Below are positions 16,216-25,052 of a DNA stretch of 33,936 nucleotides, in pieces. Position 1 is the stretch's first letter, and the number at the start of each line of letters is the position of its first letter. The notes beneath the pieces are model-generated. The model did no database searches, was not told the DNA's origin, and saw only the letters and a list, made by a program, of their open reading frames with translations. The translations under genes were made by a program, and so were the position numbers. The DNA comes from Nitrospina sp. Lineage in GTDB: Bacteria > Nitrospinota > Nitrospinia > Nitrospinales > Nitrospinaceae. The stretch covers positions 1 to 33,936 of the forward strand of contig JAGQJZ010000024.1 of the NCBI GenBank assembly GCA_020430445.1, given 5' to 3'.

Positions 16216-17148
16216 TTGGAAAAGCTCAGGGAAAGATCAGACACCGCAATTGAATTGATCGGGGGAACCCCGCTGGTCAAACTCGCACGGCTGGCGCCCG
16301 AAAACGGGGCCAATATCTACGCCAAGGTCGAGTTCAATAATCCGGGAGGAAGCGTCAAGGACCGCATCGCCCTGGCCATGATCGATGACGCGGAACGCAA
16401 GGGAGAACTCCGGCCCGGCGCCACCATCATTGAACCGACCAGCGGCAACACCGGCATCGGTCTCGCCCTGGTGGGCGCCATCCGCGGTTACAACGTCATC
16501 CTGGTCATGTCGGAAAACATGAGCGAGGAACGGCGGACGATCCTCGAGGCCTTCGGGGCGAAGTGCGAGTTGAGCCGCGCCGAATTCGGCATGCAGGGCA
16601 CCATCGAACGGGCGGAAGAATTACTGGCGGGAAATCCGGACTGGTACATGCCGCAGCAGTTCAACAACCCGGCGAATCCGGAAGTTCACCGGCTGACCAC
16701 GGGACCGGAAATCATCTCCGCCATGGAAGGGGAAAAGGTCGACGCCTTTGTTGCGGGCATCGGCACCGGCGGCACCATCTCCGGTACCGGCGAGGCGCTC
16801 AAGGCCCATTATGGAGACACGCGGGTGGTGGGTGTGGAACCCCTCACATCCGCCGTGCTGTCCGGCAGTCCGCCCGGCCCCCACAAGATTCAGGGCATCG
16901 GCGCGGGATTCAAGCCCAAGGTGCTGAACATGAACATTGTCGACGACATCCGGCCCATCTCCGACGAAATGGCTTTCGACTATTCGCGCCGTCTGGCCAC
17001 GCAGGAAGGCCTGCTGGTCGGTATCAGTTCCGGCGCCGCCATGGCCGCCGCCTACAAACTGGCGGAAGAGCTGGGCAAGGGAAAAAATGTCGTTGTGGTT
17101 TTGCCGGACACCGGCGAGCGTTATTTCAGTTTCTATCAATATTTCTAG
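16216..17148 (+). CDS. cysK: Cysteine synthase (O-acetylserine sulfhydrylase)
   Basis: This 310-residue PLP enzyme forms cysteine from O-acetylserine and sulfide. It has IGGTPLVKL at residue 15, the PLP lysine K48 in GGSVKDRIA, the substrate loop TSGNTGIG, the phosphate-binding GTGGTISGTGEALK and the C-terminal PDTGERYFS. These match CysK closely. The start is TTG 16216, which directly follows an in-frame TAG. The next ATG is too far inside the fold, so TTG is forced. The threonine synthase gene follows after 15 bp. CysM-type enzymes are an alternative within the same fold. Confidence 0.9.
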   Translation: MEKLRERSDTAIELIGGTPLVKLARLAPENGANIYAKVEFNNPGGSVKDRIALAMIDDAERKGELRPGATIIEPTSGNTGIGLALVGAIRGYNVILVMSENMSEERRTILEAFGAKCELSRAEFGMQGTIERAEELLAGNPDWYMPQQFNNPANPEVHRLTTGPEIISAMEGEKVDAFVAGIGTGGTISGTGEALKAHYGDTRVVGVEPLTSAVLSGSPPGPHKIQGIGAGFKPKVLNMNIVDDIRPISDEMAFDYSRRLATQEGLLVGISSGAAMAAAYKLAEELGKGKNVVVVLPDTGERYFSFYQYF

Positions 17149-17163
17149 TTTGAGGCGACGTTA

Positions 17164-18402
17164 ATGAGTTTTGTCAAAGGACTGGTTTGCAAGGAATGCG
17201 GCAAGGGCTACGAAAAACTGCCGATACACGTTTGTGAATACTGTTTTGGCCCGCTGGAGGTCGATTACGACTACCCGGCGATTCAGAAAGTGATCAGCCG
17301 GGAGTCGATCCAGAACGGACCGCCTTCCATGTGGCGCTACCGCCCTCTCCTGCCGATCGATGGCGATCCGCAGGTGGGCCTGCACACGGGATACACGCCG
17401 CTGGTCAAGGCCCCCAACCTGGCCAAGGCGCTGGGCGTCAAGGAACTCTACGTTAAGAACGACTCCGTCAACCACCCCACGTTTTCGTTCAAGGACCGGG
17501 TAGTCGCCATTGCGGTGACCAAGGCCAAGGAAATGGGCTTCGACACCGTCTCCTGCGCCTCCACCGGCAACCTGGCGAATTCCGTCGCGGCCCACGCCGC
17601 GGAAGCGGGACTGAAAAGCTGCATCTTCATTCCGGACGGACTGGAAACGGGGAAGATCCTGGGCACGCTGATCTATGGCACCCGGCTCATCGCCATTCAC
17701 GGCAGTTACGACGACGTCAACCGGCTGTGCAGTGAAATCGCCACCACCTACAAGTGGGCCTTCGTCAACATCAACATCCGGCCCTATTACGGCGATGGTT
17801 CCAAGTCCTACGGCTACGAAATTGCCGAACAACTGGGCTGGAAAACGCCGGACAACGTTGTCGTCCCGGTGGCGGGCAGTTCCCTCATCACCAAAATCTA
17901 CAAGGCGTTCAACGAGTTCAAGGACCTGGGCATCATCGACAAGGTGACCAGCAAGGTGTTCGCGGCGCAGGCGACGGGATGTTCCCCGGTGACGACGGCG
18001 ATCAAGAACGAAACGGACATGATCACGCCGGTCAAGCCCAACACCATCGCCAAATCCATTGCCATCGGCAATCCGGCGGACGGCTATTACGGCGTCAAGA
18101 CCACCAAGGTCAGCGGCGGCTGGGGCGAAGACATCACGGATGAGGAAGTGATCGAAGGCATGCGTCTGCTGGCGGAAACGGAAGGCATTTTCACGGAAAC
18201 CGCCGGTGGGGTCACCGTCGGCGTGACGAAAAAACTCATCCAGCAGGGGCGCATCAAGCCGGACGAAAGCACGGTCATCTGCATCACCGGGAACGGCCTG
18301 AAAACCCTGGATGCGCTCGAGGGCCAGTTCGAGATGCCCACCGTCATCCAGCCCAACCTGCACAGTTTCGAGGAACTTTACAACAACCAAGTCGCGGTAT
18401 GA
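17164..18402 (+). CDS. thrC: Threonine synthase, zinc-ribbon type
   Basis: This 412-residue PLP enzyme converts O-phosphohomoserine to threonine. An N-terminal zinc ribbon (C9-x2-C12, C24-x2-C27) precedes the PLP fold. The PLP lysine is K110 in PTFSFKDRVV, followed by CASTGNLANSVAAHAAEAG and the late STVICITGNGLKT segment. A GAGG ribosome site precedes ATG 17164. Its stop codon overlaps the alternative start of the sulfur-carrier gene. Its place between a cysteine synthase and a sulfur carrier leaves room for a role in sulfur amino-acid synthesis, but the sequence itself reads as ordinary threonine synthase. Confidence 0.9.
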   Translation: MSFVKGLVCKECGKGYEKLPIHVCEYCFGPLEVDYDYPAIQKVISRESIQNGPPSMWRYRPLLPIDGDPQVGLHTGYTPLVKAPNLAKALGVKELYVKNDSVNHPTFSFKDRVVAIAVTKAKEMGFDTVSCASTGNLANSVAAHAAEAGLKSCIFIPDGLETGKILGTLIYGTRLIAIHGSYDDVNRLCSEIATTYKWAFVNINIRPYYGDGSKSYGYEIAEQLGWKTPDNVVVPVAGSSLITKIYKAFNEFKDLGIIDKVTSKVFAAQATGCSPVTTAIKNETDMITPVKPNTIAKSIAIGNPADGYYGVKTTKVSGGWGEDITDEEVIEGMRLLAETEGIFTETAGGVTVGVTKKLIQQGRIKPDESTVICITGNGLKTLDALEGQFEMPTVIQPNLHSFEELYNNQVAV

Positions 18403-18416
18403 AGGAGAGCAACGCA

Positions 18417-18698
18417 ATGTCGGTAAAAGTCAGAATTCCCACCCCGTTGATGAAACTGACCAACAACCAGGCGGAAGTCAGCGCGGAAGGGGCCACGATC
18501 GAGGAAATGTTCAACAACCTGGAATCGCAGTTTTCCGGGATCAAGGAACGCATCTGCGAGGAAAACGGATCGCCCCGCCGGTTCATCAATATCTACGTGA
18601 ACGAGGAAGACATCCGTTTCCTGGAAGGCGAGAAAACCCAGATCAAGGACGGCGACGAGGTCTCGATCATTCCGGCCATCGCCGGCGGCATCCGTTAA
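18417..18698 (+). CDS. ThiS/MoaD/CysO-like sulfur carrier protein
   Basis: This is a 93-residue ubiquitin-fold protein. It begins with SVKVRIPTPLMKLTNNQ (MoaD-like first strands). It contains FINIYVNEEDIRFLEG and ends DGDEVSIIPAIAGGIR. Carriers of this family are activated at a C-terminal Gly-Gly and carry sulfur as a thiocarboxylate. Here two residues (Ile-Arg) follow the Gly-Gly, so a protease would have to trim it, as JAMM-type proteases do for some relatives. The start is ATG 18417, with AAGGAG 9 bp upstream; an upstream ATG at 18399 overlaps thrC and has no ribosome site. Flanking amino-acid synthesis genes point to a cysteine or homocysteine role over molybdopterin. Confidence 0.88.
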   Translation: MSVKVRIPTPLMKLTNNQAEVSAEGATIEEMFNNLESQFSGIKERICEENGSPRRFINIYVNEEDIRFLEGEKTQIKDGDEVSIIPAIAGGIR

Positions 18699-18864
18699 CG
18701 CGGCCGCTCCATTTTGAGTGAGCCCAAACGAAACCATTGAGAAGGCCCGTCCTCCGGCAATCGGCTGCACCTCAACACGACCGGCTTTGTCCAACGGTTA
18801 GGTTCAGGTTTGACGGGAGTTGCGGCTGTTTTTTTTGGAACCTTCGCCTTATGCGGGGAATCTA

Positions 18865-19908
18865 ATGAATATGTCCAAGTCGAAAATGGAAAATCCTGAT
18901 TCGAGGAACATTTCAACAACGCAGGAGATCAACGTTCCCGCGTGCCCGCTGATCACCAACCAGTCCATTCTGGAAAAGATCGGCAACACACCGATCATTA
19001 AAATCAAGAACCTCACCCGCGACCTGCCGGGAGTGGAAATCTACGCCAAGGCCGAGTGGAAAAACTCCGGCGGATCCGTCAAGTCCCGCCCGGCCCTGCA
19101 GATGATCGAGGACGCTGAAAAGTCCGGCAAACTGACCAAGGACAAAATCATCCTCGATTCCACCTCGGGCAATACCGGCATCGCCTACGCCCTGATTGGC
19201 AAAATCAAGGGCTACAAGGTCAAGCTGGTCATGCCGGCCAACGTCTGCAAGGAACGCAAAGGGCTGATGGCGGACTATTACGGGGCGGAAATCGTCACCT
19301 CCAGCCCCTTCGAGGGTTCCGACGGCGCCATTCTGCTGGCGCGCGAAATCTACAATTCCGATCCGGACAAATATTACATGCCGGACCAGTACAACAACGA
19401 TTCCAACTGGCGGTCGCACTTCCTGCACACGTCGCGTGAAATCTGGAAGCAGACCGAAGGCCGCGTCACCCACTTCTGCGCGGGCATCGGCACCGGCGGC
19501 ACCATCATGGGCAACACGCGCGGCCTGCGCGATTTGAACCCGGATATCAAATGTTACGCCATTGAACCGGCGGAAGAGTTGCACGGTCTGGAAGGCCTGA
19601 AGCACATGGCCTCGTCCATCGTTCCCGGAATCTACGACGAATCCATTCTCGACGGCAAGATCAGCGTCAGCACGGAAACCTCCTACGACATGGTGGAAAC
19701 CCTGGAGAAGGAAGAAGGCATCCTCGTCGGCCATTCCAGCGCCGCCGCCATGGTGGGAGCGCTCGACCTGGCGAAGCAGATCAAGAAAGGCGTCATCGTC
19801 ACCGTCTTCCCGGACAGTTGCGACACCTGCTACGTCAATTTCGGCAAGTTCCAGGAATATTACGAAACCCATCATCAAACCACCCTGCCCAAGCCGGAAA
19901 GCTCCTGA
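18865..19908 (+). CDS. Cysteine synthase family protein (CysM-like)
   Basis: This is a second fold-type II PLP enzyme of 347 residues. After a 35-residue N-terminal extension it has KIGNTPIIKI, the PLP lysine K73 in GGSVKSRPALQMIEDAE, STSGNTGIAYALIGKIKG, and GIGTGGTIMGNTRGL. It ends DSCDTCYVNFGKFQEYYE. The usual VKDR is VKSR, and the RPAxxMIExAE pattern recalls CysM enzymes that use a CysO thiocarboxylate; that reading is tentative. The start is ATG 18865, behind GCGGGGA; an upstream TTG at 18820 has no ribosome site. The gene stands 166 bp after the carrier gene. Cystathionine beta-synthase-like activity is another possibility. Confidence 0.85.
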   Translation: MNMSKSKMENPDSRNISTTQEINVPACPLITNQSILEKIGNTPIIKIKNLTRDLPGVEIYAKAEWKNSGGSVKSRPALQMIEDAEKSGKLTKDKIILDSTSGNTGIAYALIGKIKGYKVKLVMPANVCKERKGLMADYYGAEIVTSSPFEGSDGAILLAREIYNSDPDKYYMPDQYNNDSNWRSHFLHTSREIWKQTEGRVTHFCAGIGTGGTIMGNTRGLRDLNPDIKCYAIEPAEELHGLEGLKHMASSIVPGIYDESILDGKISVSTETSYDMVETLEKEEGILVGHSSAAAMVGALDLAKQIKKGVIVTVFPDSCDTCYVNFGKFQEYYETHHQTTLPKPESS

Positions 19909-19939
19909 TTTCCCTTCACCGGTTTTCCAAACAAACGCA

Positions 19940-20269
19940 ATGAGCCGACTGGACCTCCATCTTTTTGTCTGCATCAACGAACGCAGTGCGGACGACCCCC
20001 GCAGTTCCTGCACCGCACGCGGGTCCGCCGCCCTGCTCGACTACCTGAAAAAGCGCGTGCACGACGCGGGATTGAAAGGCAAGGTCCGCGTCAACAAGGC
20101 GGGCTGTCTCGACGCCTGCGCACAGGGCCCCGCCATGGTGGTCTATCCCGGACAGGTCTGGTACACGCCGAAAACCGAAGCCGACATGGAAGAGATTTTC
20201 CAGGAACACGTCCTCGGCGGCCGCACAGTCGAACGCCTGCTAATCCAATTCCCCGAAAAAAAACGTTAA
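19940..20269 (+). CDS. Thioredoxin-fold [2Fe-2S] ferredoxin
   Basis: This 109-residue protein has the cluster ligands of the Shethna-type ferredoxins: C11, C24, C56 and C60 (C-x12-C and C-x3-C). They lie in LFVCINER..SSCTARG and VNKAGCLDACAQGP. The segment AMVVYPGQVWYTPKTEADMEEIFQEHV is also typical. The homodimeric electron carrier is cytoplasmic; its partner is unknown. The stop codon overlaps that of the convergent ABC exporter gene within the palindrome TTAA, so there is no room for a terminator between them. Confidence 0.92.
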   Translation: MSRLDLHLFVCINERSADDPRSSCTARGSAALLDYLKKRVHDAGLKGKVRVNKAGCLDACAQGPAMVVYPGQVWYTPKTEADMEEIFQEHVLGGRTVERLLIQFPEKKR

Positions 20270-22062
20270 TCCTGGCCGGCGGACTCCGCTTCGGTGAACG
20301 TGTCCGCGTTGATGCGGAGCAGGCGGTAATAAATCCCCCTCTTGCGGATCAGTTCCTCCCGAGTCCCGAACTCGGCCACCCTGCCCTGCTTGAGCACCAG
20401 CACCTTGTCCACATCCTTCAGGGTCGACAGCCGGTGCGCGATGATGATCGAGGTGCGTCCGCGCATCAGGTTCTTCATCGCGTCCTGCAACAACCGCTCG
20501 GTTTCGGAATCAACGCTTGACGTGGCCTCGTCCAGCACCAGGATACTCGGATCCTTCGCCAGCGCCCGGGTGAAAGACAACAGTTGCCTCTGTCCCTGCG
20601 ACAGGCGGTTGCCGCGCTCCATCAGCTCCTGATCGTATTGAAGCGGCAGGTCCTCGATGAAATGGTGCGAGTTCACCGCCCGCGCCACCGACTGAATCTG
20701 CTCCAGGTCCAGGTCGGGATTCCCCACCCGAATGTTGTCCACCACGTTGCCTGAAAACAGGAACACATCCTGCTGCACGAGGGCGATCTGCCGCCGGAGG
20801 TTGTGCTTGTCCATTTCATTCACCGGGATGCCGTCGATGCGGACCTGCCCCCGCTGCGCATCGTAAAAACGGCACAGCACATTGATGAGGGTGGATTTGC
20901 CGGAGCCCGTCGCTCCCACCACCGCCAGACTCTCCCCTTCTTCCAGAGTGAAGGACACGTCTTTCAAAACCCAGTCCTCGTTTTTGTAGGCGAACTCCAC
21001 GCGGTCGAACTCCACCCGGCCGCGGAATTTCTCGACCGTTTTCCCGTTCGCCGGATTGGGAATCTCCTCCGGCGTGTCGAGCAGTTCAAAGATACGCTCG
21101 GAAGAGGCCATCGCCGTCTGGATGATGTTGAACTTTTCCGCCAGATCGCGGATCGGCTCAAAAAATTTCTGGATGTACTGCAAAAACGCCACCAGCACGC
21201 CGAGCTGGATTTCATCCTGCACGAATCGGCCGCCGCCGTACCAGATCACCAGCCCGATGCCCGCCGCGCTGAACAGGTCGATTGAAGGGAGGTACACCGA
21301 GTTGTAAAGAAGCGAGCGCAGGTCCTCGGACAGTTTTTTCGTATTGGTCCGGGAAAATTCATCGAAACGTTTCCGCTCCTGGTGGAACAACTGGACGGTT
21401 TCCATGCCGGACAGCGTTTCTTCCAGATAAGAATTGAGGGTCGTCTGGTGCGCCCGGTTCTTGCGCAACGCGTCACGGGCGCGGATGCGGTAAGCATGCG
21501 TCGCCCAGGCCAGGAACGGGAGGACCGCGCACACCGCCAACAGGAGCCGCCAGTCCAGCCAGGCCAGCATGAAAAAAATACCCACCAGCGTGAACAGGTC
21601 GTTGAACACCAGGATAAGGCCGGAGGGGAGCATTTCGTTCAAAACCTCGACGTCATTCACCGTGCGGGTCACGAGCTTGCCGATGGGGTTGCGGTCGAAA
21701 AACGAAAACGACATCCGGTGAATATGGGCGAACACCTGGGTCCGGAGGTCGAACATCACCCGTTGCCCAATGGTCTGCATCAGGATGTACTGGAAAAACT
21801 GGCAGACGAAGGCCCCGAGAAGCACTCCCCCATACAGCAGGGCAATGCGGTCGAGTCCGTCGAGGTCGTTGACGCGGATGTGGTCGTCGATGGCGATCTT
21901 GGTCAGGTAAGGACCGGCAAGCTGCAGAAGCGACACCGCGAACAGCAGAAGAATCGACAGGGCGACCAGCAGCCGGTAGGGGCGCAGGTAGCCCAGCACC
22001 CGCCGGAACAGGCCCCAGTCGTAGTAACGTTCCTCCAGGCTTTCCTCGCGCTCATCGATCAT
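20266..22062 (-). CDS. ABC exporter half-transporter, consensus Walker B subunit
   Basis: This 598-residue protein has six membrane helices (residues about 30-320) and an ATPase domain. Walker A is GATGSGKSTL (near 384), the signature is LSQGQRQ (near 487), and Walker B is ILVLDEATSSVD with the catalytic Glu, followed by the switch His in IIIAHRLS. The signature departs from LSGGQ. Its partner gene lies upstream with a 4-bp ATGA overlap. Together they look like a heterodimeric exporter of the BmrC/BmrD (YheI/YheH) or TM287/288 type. Substrates of such pumps include lipids and hydrophobic compounds; the operon's glycosyltransferase suggests a lipid-linked sugar, but this is a guess. Confidence 0.9.
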   Translation of the reverse strand: MIDEREESLEERYYDWGLFRRVLGYLRPYRLLVALSILLLFAVSLLQLAGPYLTKIAIDDHIRVNDLDGLDRIALLYGGVLLGAFVCQFFQYILMQTIGQRVMFDLRTQVFAHIHRMSFSFFDRNPIGKLVTRTVNDVEVLNEMLPSGLILVFNDLFTLVGIFFMLAWLDWRLLLAVCAVLPFLAWATHAYRIRARDALRKNRAHQTTLNSYLEETLSGMETVQLFHQERKRFDEFSRTNTKKLSEDLRSLLYNSVYLPSIDLFSAAGIGLVIWYGGGRFVQDEIQLGVLVAFLQYIQKFFEPIRDLAEKFNIIQTAMASSERIFELLDTPEEIPNPANGKTVEKFRGRVEFDRVEFAYKNEDWVLKDVSFTLEEGESLAVVGATGSGKSTLINVLCRFYDAQRGQVRIDGIPVNEMDKHNLRRQIALVQQDVFLFSGNVVDNIRVGNPDLDLEQIQSVARAVNSHHFIEDLPLQYDQELMERGNRLSQGQRQLLSFTRALAKDPSILVLDEATSSVDSETERLLQDAMKNLMRGRTSIIIAHRLSTLKDVDKVLVLKQGRVAEFGTREELIRKRGIYYRLLRINADTFTEAESAGQD

Positions 22063-23816
22063 TGGAGCAAGATCTCCATTTCCCGCGCCAGCGCCTGGTT
22101 TTCAAACACCCGGTGGTAGTAGCCGTTGCGGGTCATCAACTCACGATGCGTTCCCTGCTCCCGCAGCGTCCCCTTTTCCAGGACCACGATCCGGTCCATC
22201 TGTTTCCCCAGAGCCACGCGGTGCGTCACCAGAACCGTTGTCACGCCCGTCAACAGTTTCCGGATGTTGGCGAACACCTTCTGCTCCGTTTCCACATCCA
22301 GGCTGGAGAAGGCATCGTCCAGGAGCAACAGGCGCGGTTTCTTCAGCAACGCACGGGCCAGGGCGATACGCTGCTTCTGCCCGCCGGAAAGGGAAACGCC
22401 CCGGTCGCCCACCAGGGTATCGAGCCCGTGCGGCCAGCCGTTGACATCCCCCGTCAAGTGGACCGCGCGGACCATCGCCTCGATTTCATCGTCCCCGGCA
22501 TCCGGCCTGCCGAAGGCGATGTTCTGTCTGACCGACGCGGAAAACAGAAACGGCTCCTGGTCGACGAACCCGACATCGCGCCGTAAAACTCCAGGTTCGA
22601 TCTGTTGCACCGGAACCCCGTCCAACAGCACCCGCCCCTCACCGGGATCGTAAAGCCGCAGGATCAGACTGAGCAGGGTGGATTTACCGGCGCCGACAGG
22701 ACCGATCACCGCCAGGCTGGTCCCGGCTGCCACCTGCAGGTCGAATCCGGAGAGGCAGTTGCCGGATGTGCCGGGGTATCGAAAGCCGACTCCCTGAAAT
22801 TCGACATCACCCGAAAGAGAGGAAAGAGCGCTCGGGATTTGCGGAGGGGCGACTCCCGGCGCGGCGCTCAGGATTTCCTGCAGGCGTCCCATCGCCGTGA
22901 GCCCTTTCTGCGCCAGGTTGACGATGTACCCCACCGCCATCATCGGCCAGGACAACAGCATCAGGTAACCGTTGAAAGCGACAAACGATCCCAGGGAGAA
23001 CTCACCCTGCACCACCGCCTTGCCGCCCACCCAAAGCGAGATCAGGCCCGACACACCGATCACCAGCACAAGCGACGGGGTGAACACGCCGAACAGCCGC
23101 GCAAGCGACAGGTTCTTTTCTATATGCTCGCGATTGAGCTGGCCGAACCGCTCCTGTTCGTGCTGTTCGCGAACAAAAGCGTGCAGAACGCGGATGCCCG
23201 CCAGGTTTTCCTGAACACGGCCGGTGATGCGCGACAGGCTCTCCTGAATCGCTTTGTGCCGGGCGCTGATGGCCCTGATAAAACTGAAAAACAGGATCGA
23301 CACCAGCGGCAGGGGCAGCAGGCAATACAGCGTCAGTTCCGGATTGAGCGCCAACATCAAGGCCACGCTTGAGACGATGACCACCACCGCGTCGATGAAA
23401 ATCAGCAGGCCCAGGCCGAGGAAGTCCTTCACCGCACGCAGGTCGTTGGTCGCGCGCGACATCAGGTCGCCGACCTCCCGCGACTGGTAATAGCTGCGGT
23501 CCAGTGTCAGAAAGTGCTCGAACAGGCGGTTCTGAATGTCCACTTCCATTTTTCTGGAAGGACCGAACAGGTACTGCCGCCAGCCGTAGCGCCCCAGGGC
23601 CAACACCAGCGCCGTCAGGAACAATCCGCCGGCGTACGTTCCCAGCGTCTCCTGCGACGGTTCATTCGACAGAGCGTCGATGAACGTTTTCAACCACCAC
23701 GGGATGACCATGGTCAACAGGTCGGTGACCAGAAGCGACGCAATGCCGATGCCGATTTCCCGCCGGTACCGGGACAGGAAAGGCAGGAAAGGCTTGAGCC
23801 GGGAAAAGCCTGTCAT
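22059..23816 (-). CDS. ABC exporter half-transporter, degenerate Walker B subunit
   Basis: This 585-residue protein has an exporter membrane domain and then an ATPase domain. Walker A is GPVGAGKSTLL (near 370) and the signature is a canonical LSGGQKQR (near 473). Walker B is LLLLDDAFSSLD, in which Asp replaces the catalytic Glu. The switch His is in VLVTHRVA. Degenerate sites of this kind are usual in one partner of heterodimeric exporters. It overlaps the HEAT-repeat gene upstream and the second ABC gene downstream by ATGA each, so the three are probably co-translated. Confidence 0.9.
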   Translation of the reverse strand: MTGFSRLKPFLPFLSRYRREIGIGIASLLVTDLLTMVIPWWLKTFIDALSNEPSQETLGTYAGGLFLTALVLALGRYGWRQYLFGPSRKMEVDIQNRLFEHFLTLDRSYYQSREVGDLMSRATNDLRAVKDFLGLGLLIFIDAVVVIVSSVALMLALNPELTLYCLLPLPLVSILFFSFIRAISARHKAIQESLSRITGRVQENLAGIRVLHAFVREQHEQERFGQLNREHIEKNLSLARLFGVFTPSLVLVIGVSGLISLWVGGKAVVQGEFSLGSFVAFNGYLMLLSWPMMAVGYIVNLAQKGLTAMGRLQEILSAAPGVAPPQIPSALSSLSGDVEFQGVGFRYPGTSGNCLSGFDLQVAAGTSLAVIGPVGAGKSTLLSLILRLYDPGEGRVLLDGVPVQQIEPGVLRRDVGFVDQEPFLFSASVRQNIAFGRPDAGDDEIEAMVRAVHLTGDVNGWPHGLDTLVGDRGVSLSGGQKQRIALARALLKKPRLLLLDDAFSSLDVETEQKVFANIRKLLTGVTTVLVTHRVALGKQMDRIVVLEKGTLREQGTHRELMTRNGYYHRVFENQALAREMEILLQ

Positions 23817-25045
23817 GGATGGGCAGCGCTTCCCGTTGCGGAGTTTTCACGGGACGCTTTTGGTTTCGGCTGCGCGCCGGGCGGTCGCAGGATTTTCAAA
23901 AGGTAACCGGCCGCGTAGGCGCGGATGGCCGTTGCGGAATCTTCCAGCATCTGCAGAAGCAGGGGAAAGGATTGAGCGCCGCCGAGTTTCCCCGTCGCAC
24001 GAACAGCAGCGGTGCGGACCCGCGAGTTCGTGTCGTTCAGACCGTAGGTGAGGAGTTGAAAGCTGTCGGGCCGGTCGATTTCTCCCAGAACACGCGCGGC
24101 GACGCTGCGCACGCCATAGTCGGCGTGCCGGACCGCCATGCTGAAAATCTCGTCGCACTGGGGCGACTCCATTCGCGCCACCGCCCAGGCGGCAACCACC
24201 TGCACCAGCGGGTCCTCGTCCACGCAAAGCGGCGTCACGCGGCTGAGCGCCGCCTGAGCAGGGAGATTCCCCATGGCGAGAACCGCCTGCTTCCTCACTC
24301 TGGGGTTTTGGTGCTGCAACAGTTTTTCCAGGCGGCTCAACTGTTCAATCTCCACCTGCTTGTCCAGCGCCTTCAAGACATAGATCAGGATTTCATCCTC
24401 TTCGTTTTCATCAAGCAGGCGGACCAGGCGTTCGCGCGTCCGGGGAATGTCGATTTTGCCCAGGTAAGTGATCGCCTGGTAACGCCCTATCGCATCGCCG
24501 CTCTCCACCGCTTTCAGGATTTGATCGAGTTCGTCCGCCTCGCCGAGACGGTACAGGGCGTAGGAAGCGCCCAGGCGGACCATGGGGTCCGGGATTTCCA
24601 TCAGGCGGCGCACCGCCGGCATCATGTCCCGGCTGCCCCGTTCGCCCACGATTTCAAGCGCCGTGGCCCGTACCCAGACATTCGAATCGTCCAGCGCCTT
24701 GAACGCCGCTTGCACCGCCTGTTCCACAGACACATGCAGCAATCCCTGGAGGGCGAACTGCCGCGTCGTCGGGAAAAAATCCGTCATTCCCTTCAACAGC
24801 AGAGGAAGCACTTCCGGATTTTCCGACTCTCCGGCGGCCCGCACGGCGCCGCTTCTGATAAAGGCTTCCTCGCTCTGAAAGGCCGTGTTCAGGATTTCAA
24901 GACACCGCTGGCGCAGTTTCTCCAGACCGGCGTTGAGGATCGTCTCCGCGCTCCCGGTCGCGGCGGTGGACAGGACAAGGCCCGCAAGCAGCACGCCGGT
25001 TGCGACCCATCGGGCAATGCGGTTGGACTTTGAAAAAAAGTTCAT
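23813..25045 (-). CDS. Exported HEAT-repeat protein
   Basis: This 410-residue protein has a signal peptide (basic start, hydrophobic VATGVLLAGLVLSTAATGSAE). A right-handed superhelix of HEAT/PBS-lyase type repeats fills nearly all of the mature chain; examples are IRSGAVRAAGESENPEVLPLLLKG, VRATALEIVGERG and VRKQAVLAMGNL. Such proteins act as scaffolds; no catalytic residues are evident. The ATG at 25045 follows GAGG, which lies at the end of the glycosyltransferase gene. An upstream in-frame start at 25093 would spoil the signal peptide. It is co-transcribed with the exporter pair and may be its periplasmic partner. Confidence 0.8.
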   Translation of the reverse strand: MNFFSKSNRIARWVATGVLLAGLVLSTAATGSAETILNAGLEKLRQRCLEILNTAFQSEEAFIRSGAVRAAGESENPEVLPLLLKGMTDFFPTTRQFALQGLLHVSVEQAVQAAFKALDDSNVWVRATALEIVGERGSRDMMPAVRRLMEIPDPMVRLGASYALYRLGEADELDQILKAVESGDAIGRYQAITYLGKIDIPRTRERLVRLLDENEEDEILIYVLKALDKQVEIEQLSRLEKLLQHQNPRVRKQAVLAMGNLPAQAALSRVTPLCVDEDPLVQVVAAWAVARMESPQCDEIFSMAVRHADYGVRSVAARVLGEIDRPDSFQLLTYGLNDTNSRVRTAAVRATGKLGGAQSFPLLLQMLEDSATAIRAYAAGYLLKILRPPGAQPKPKASRENSATGSAAHP

Positions 25046-25052
25046 GGAAACC

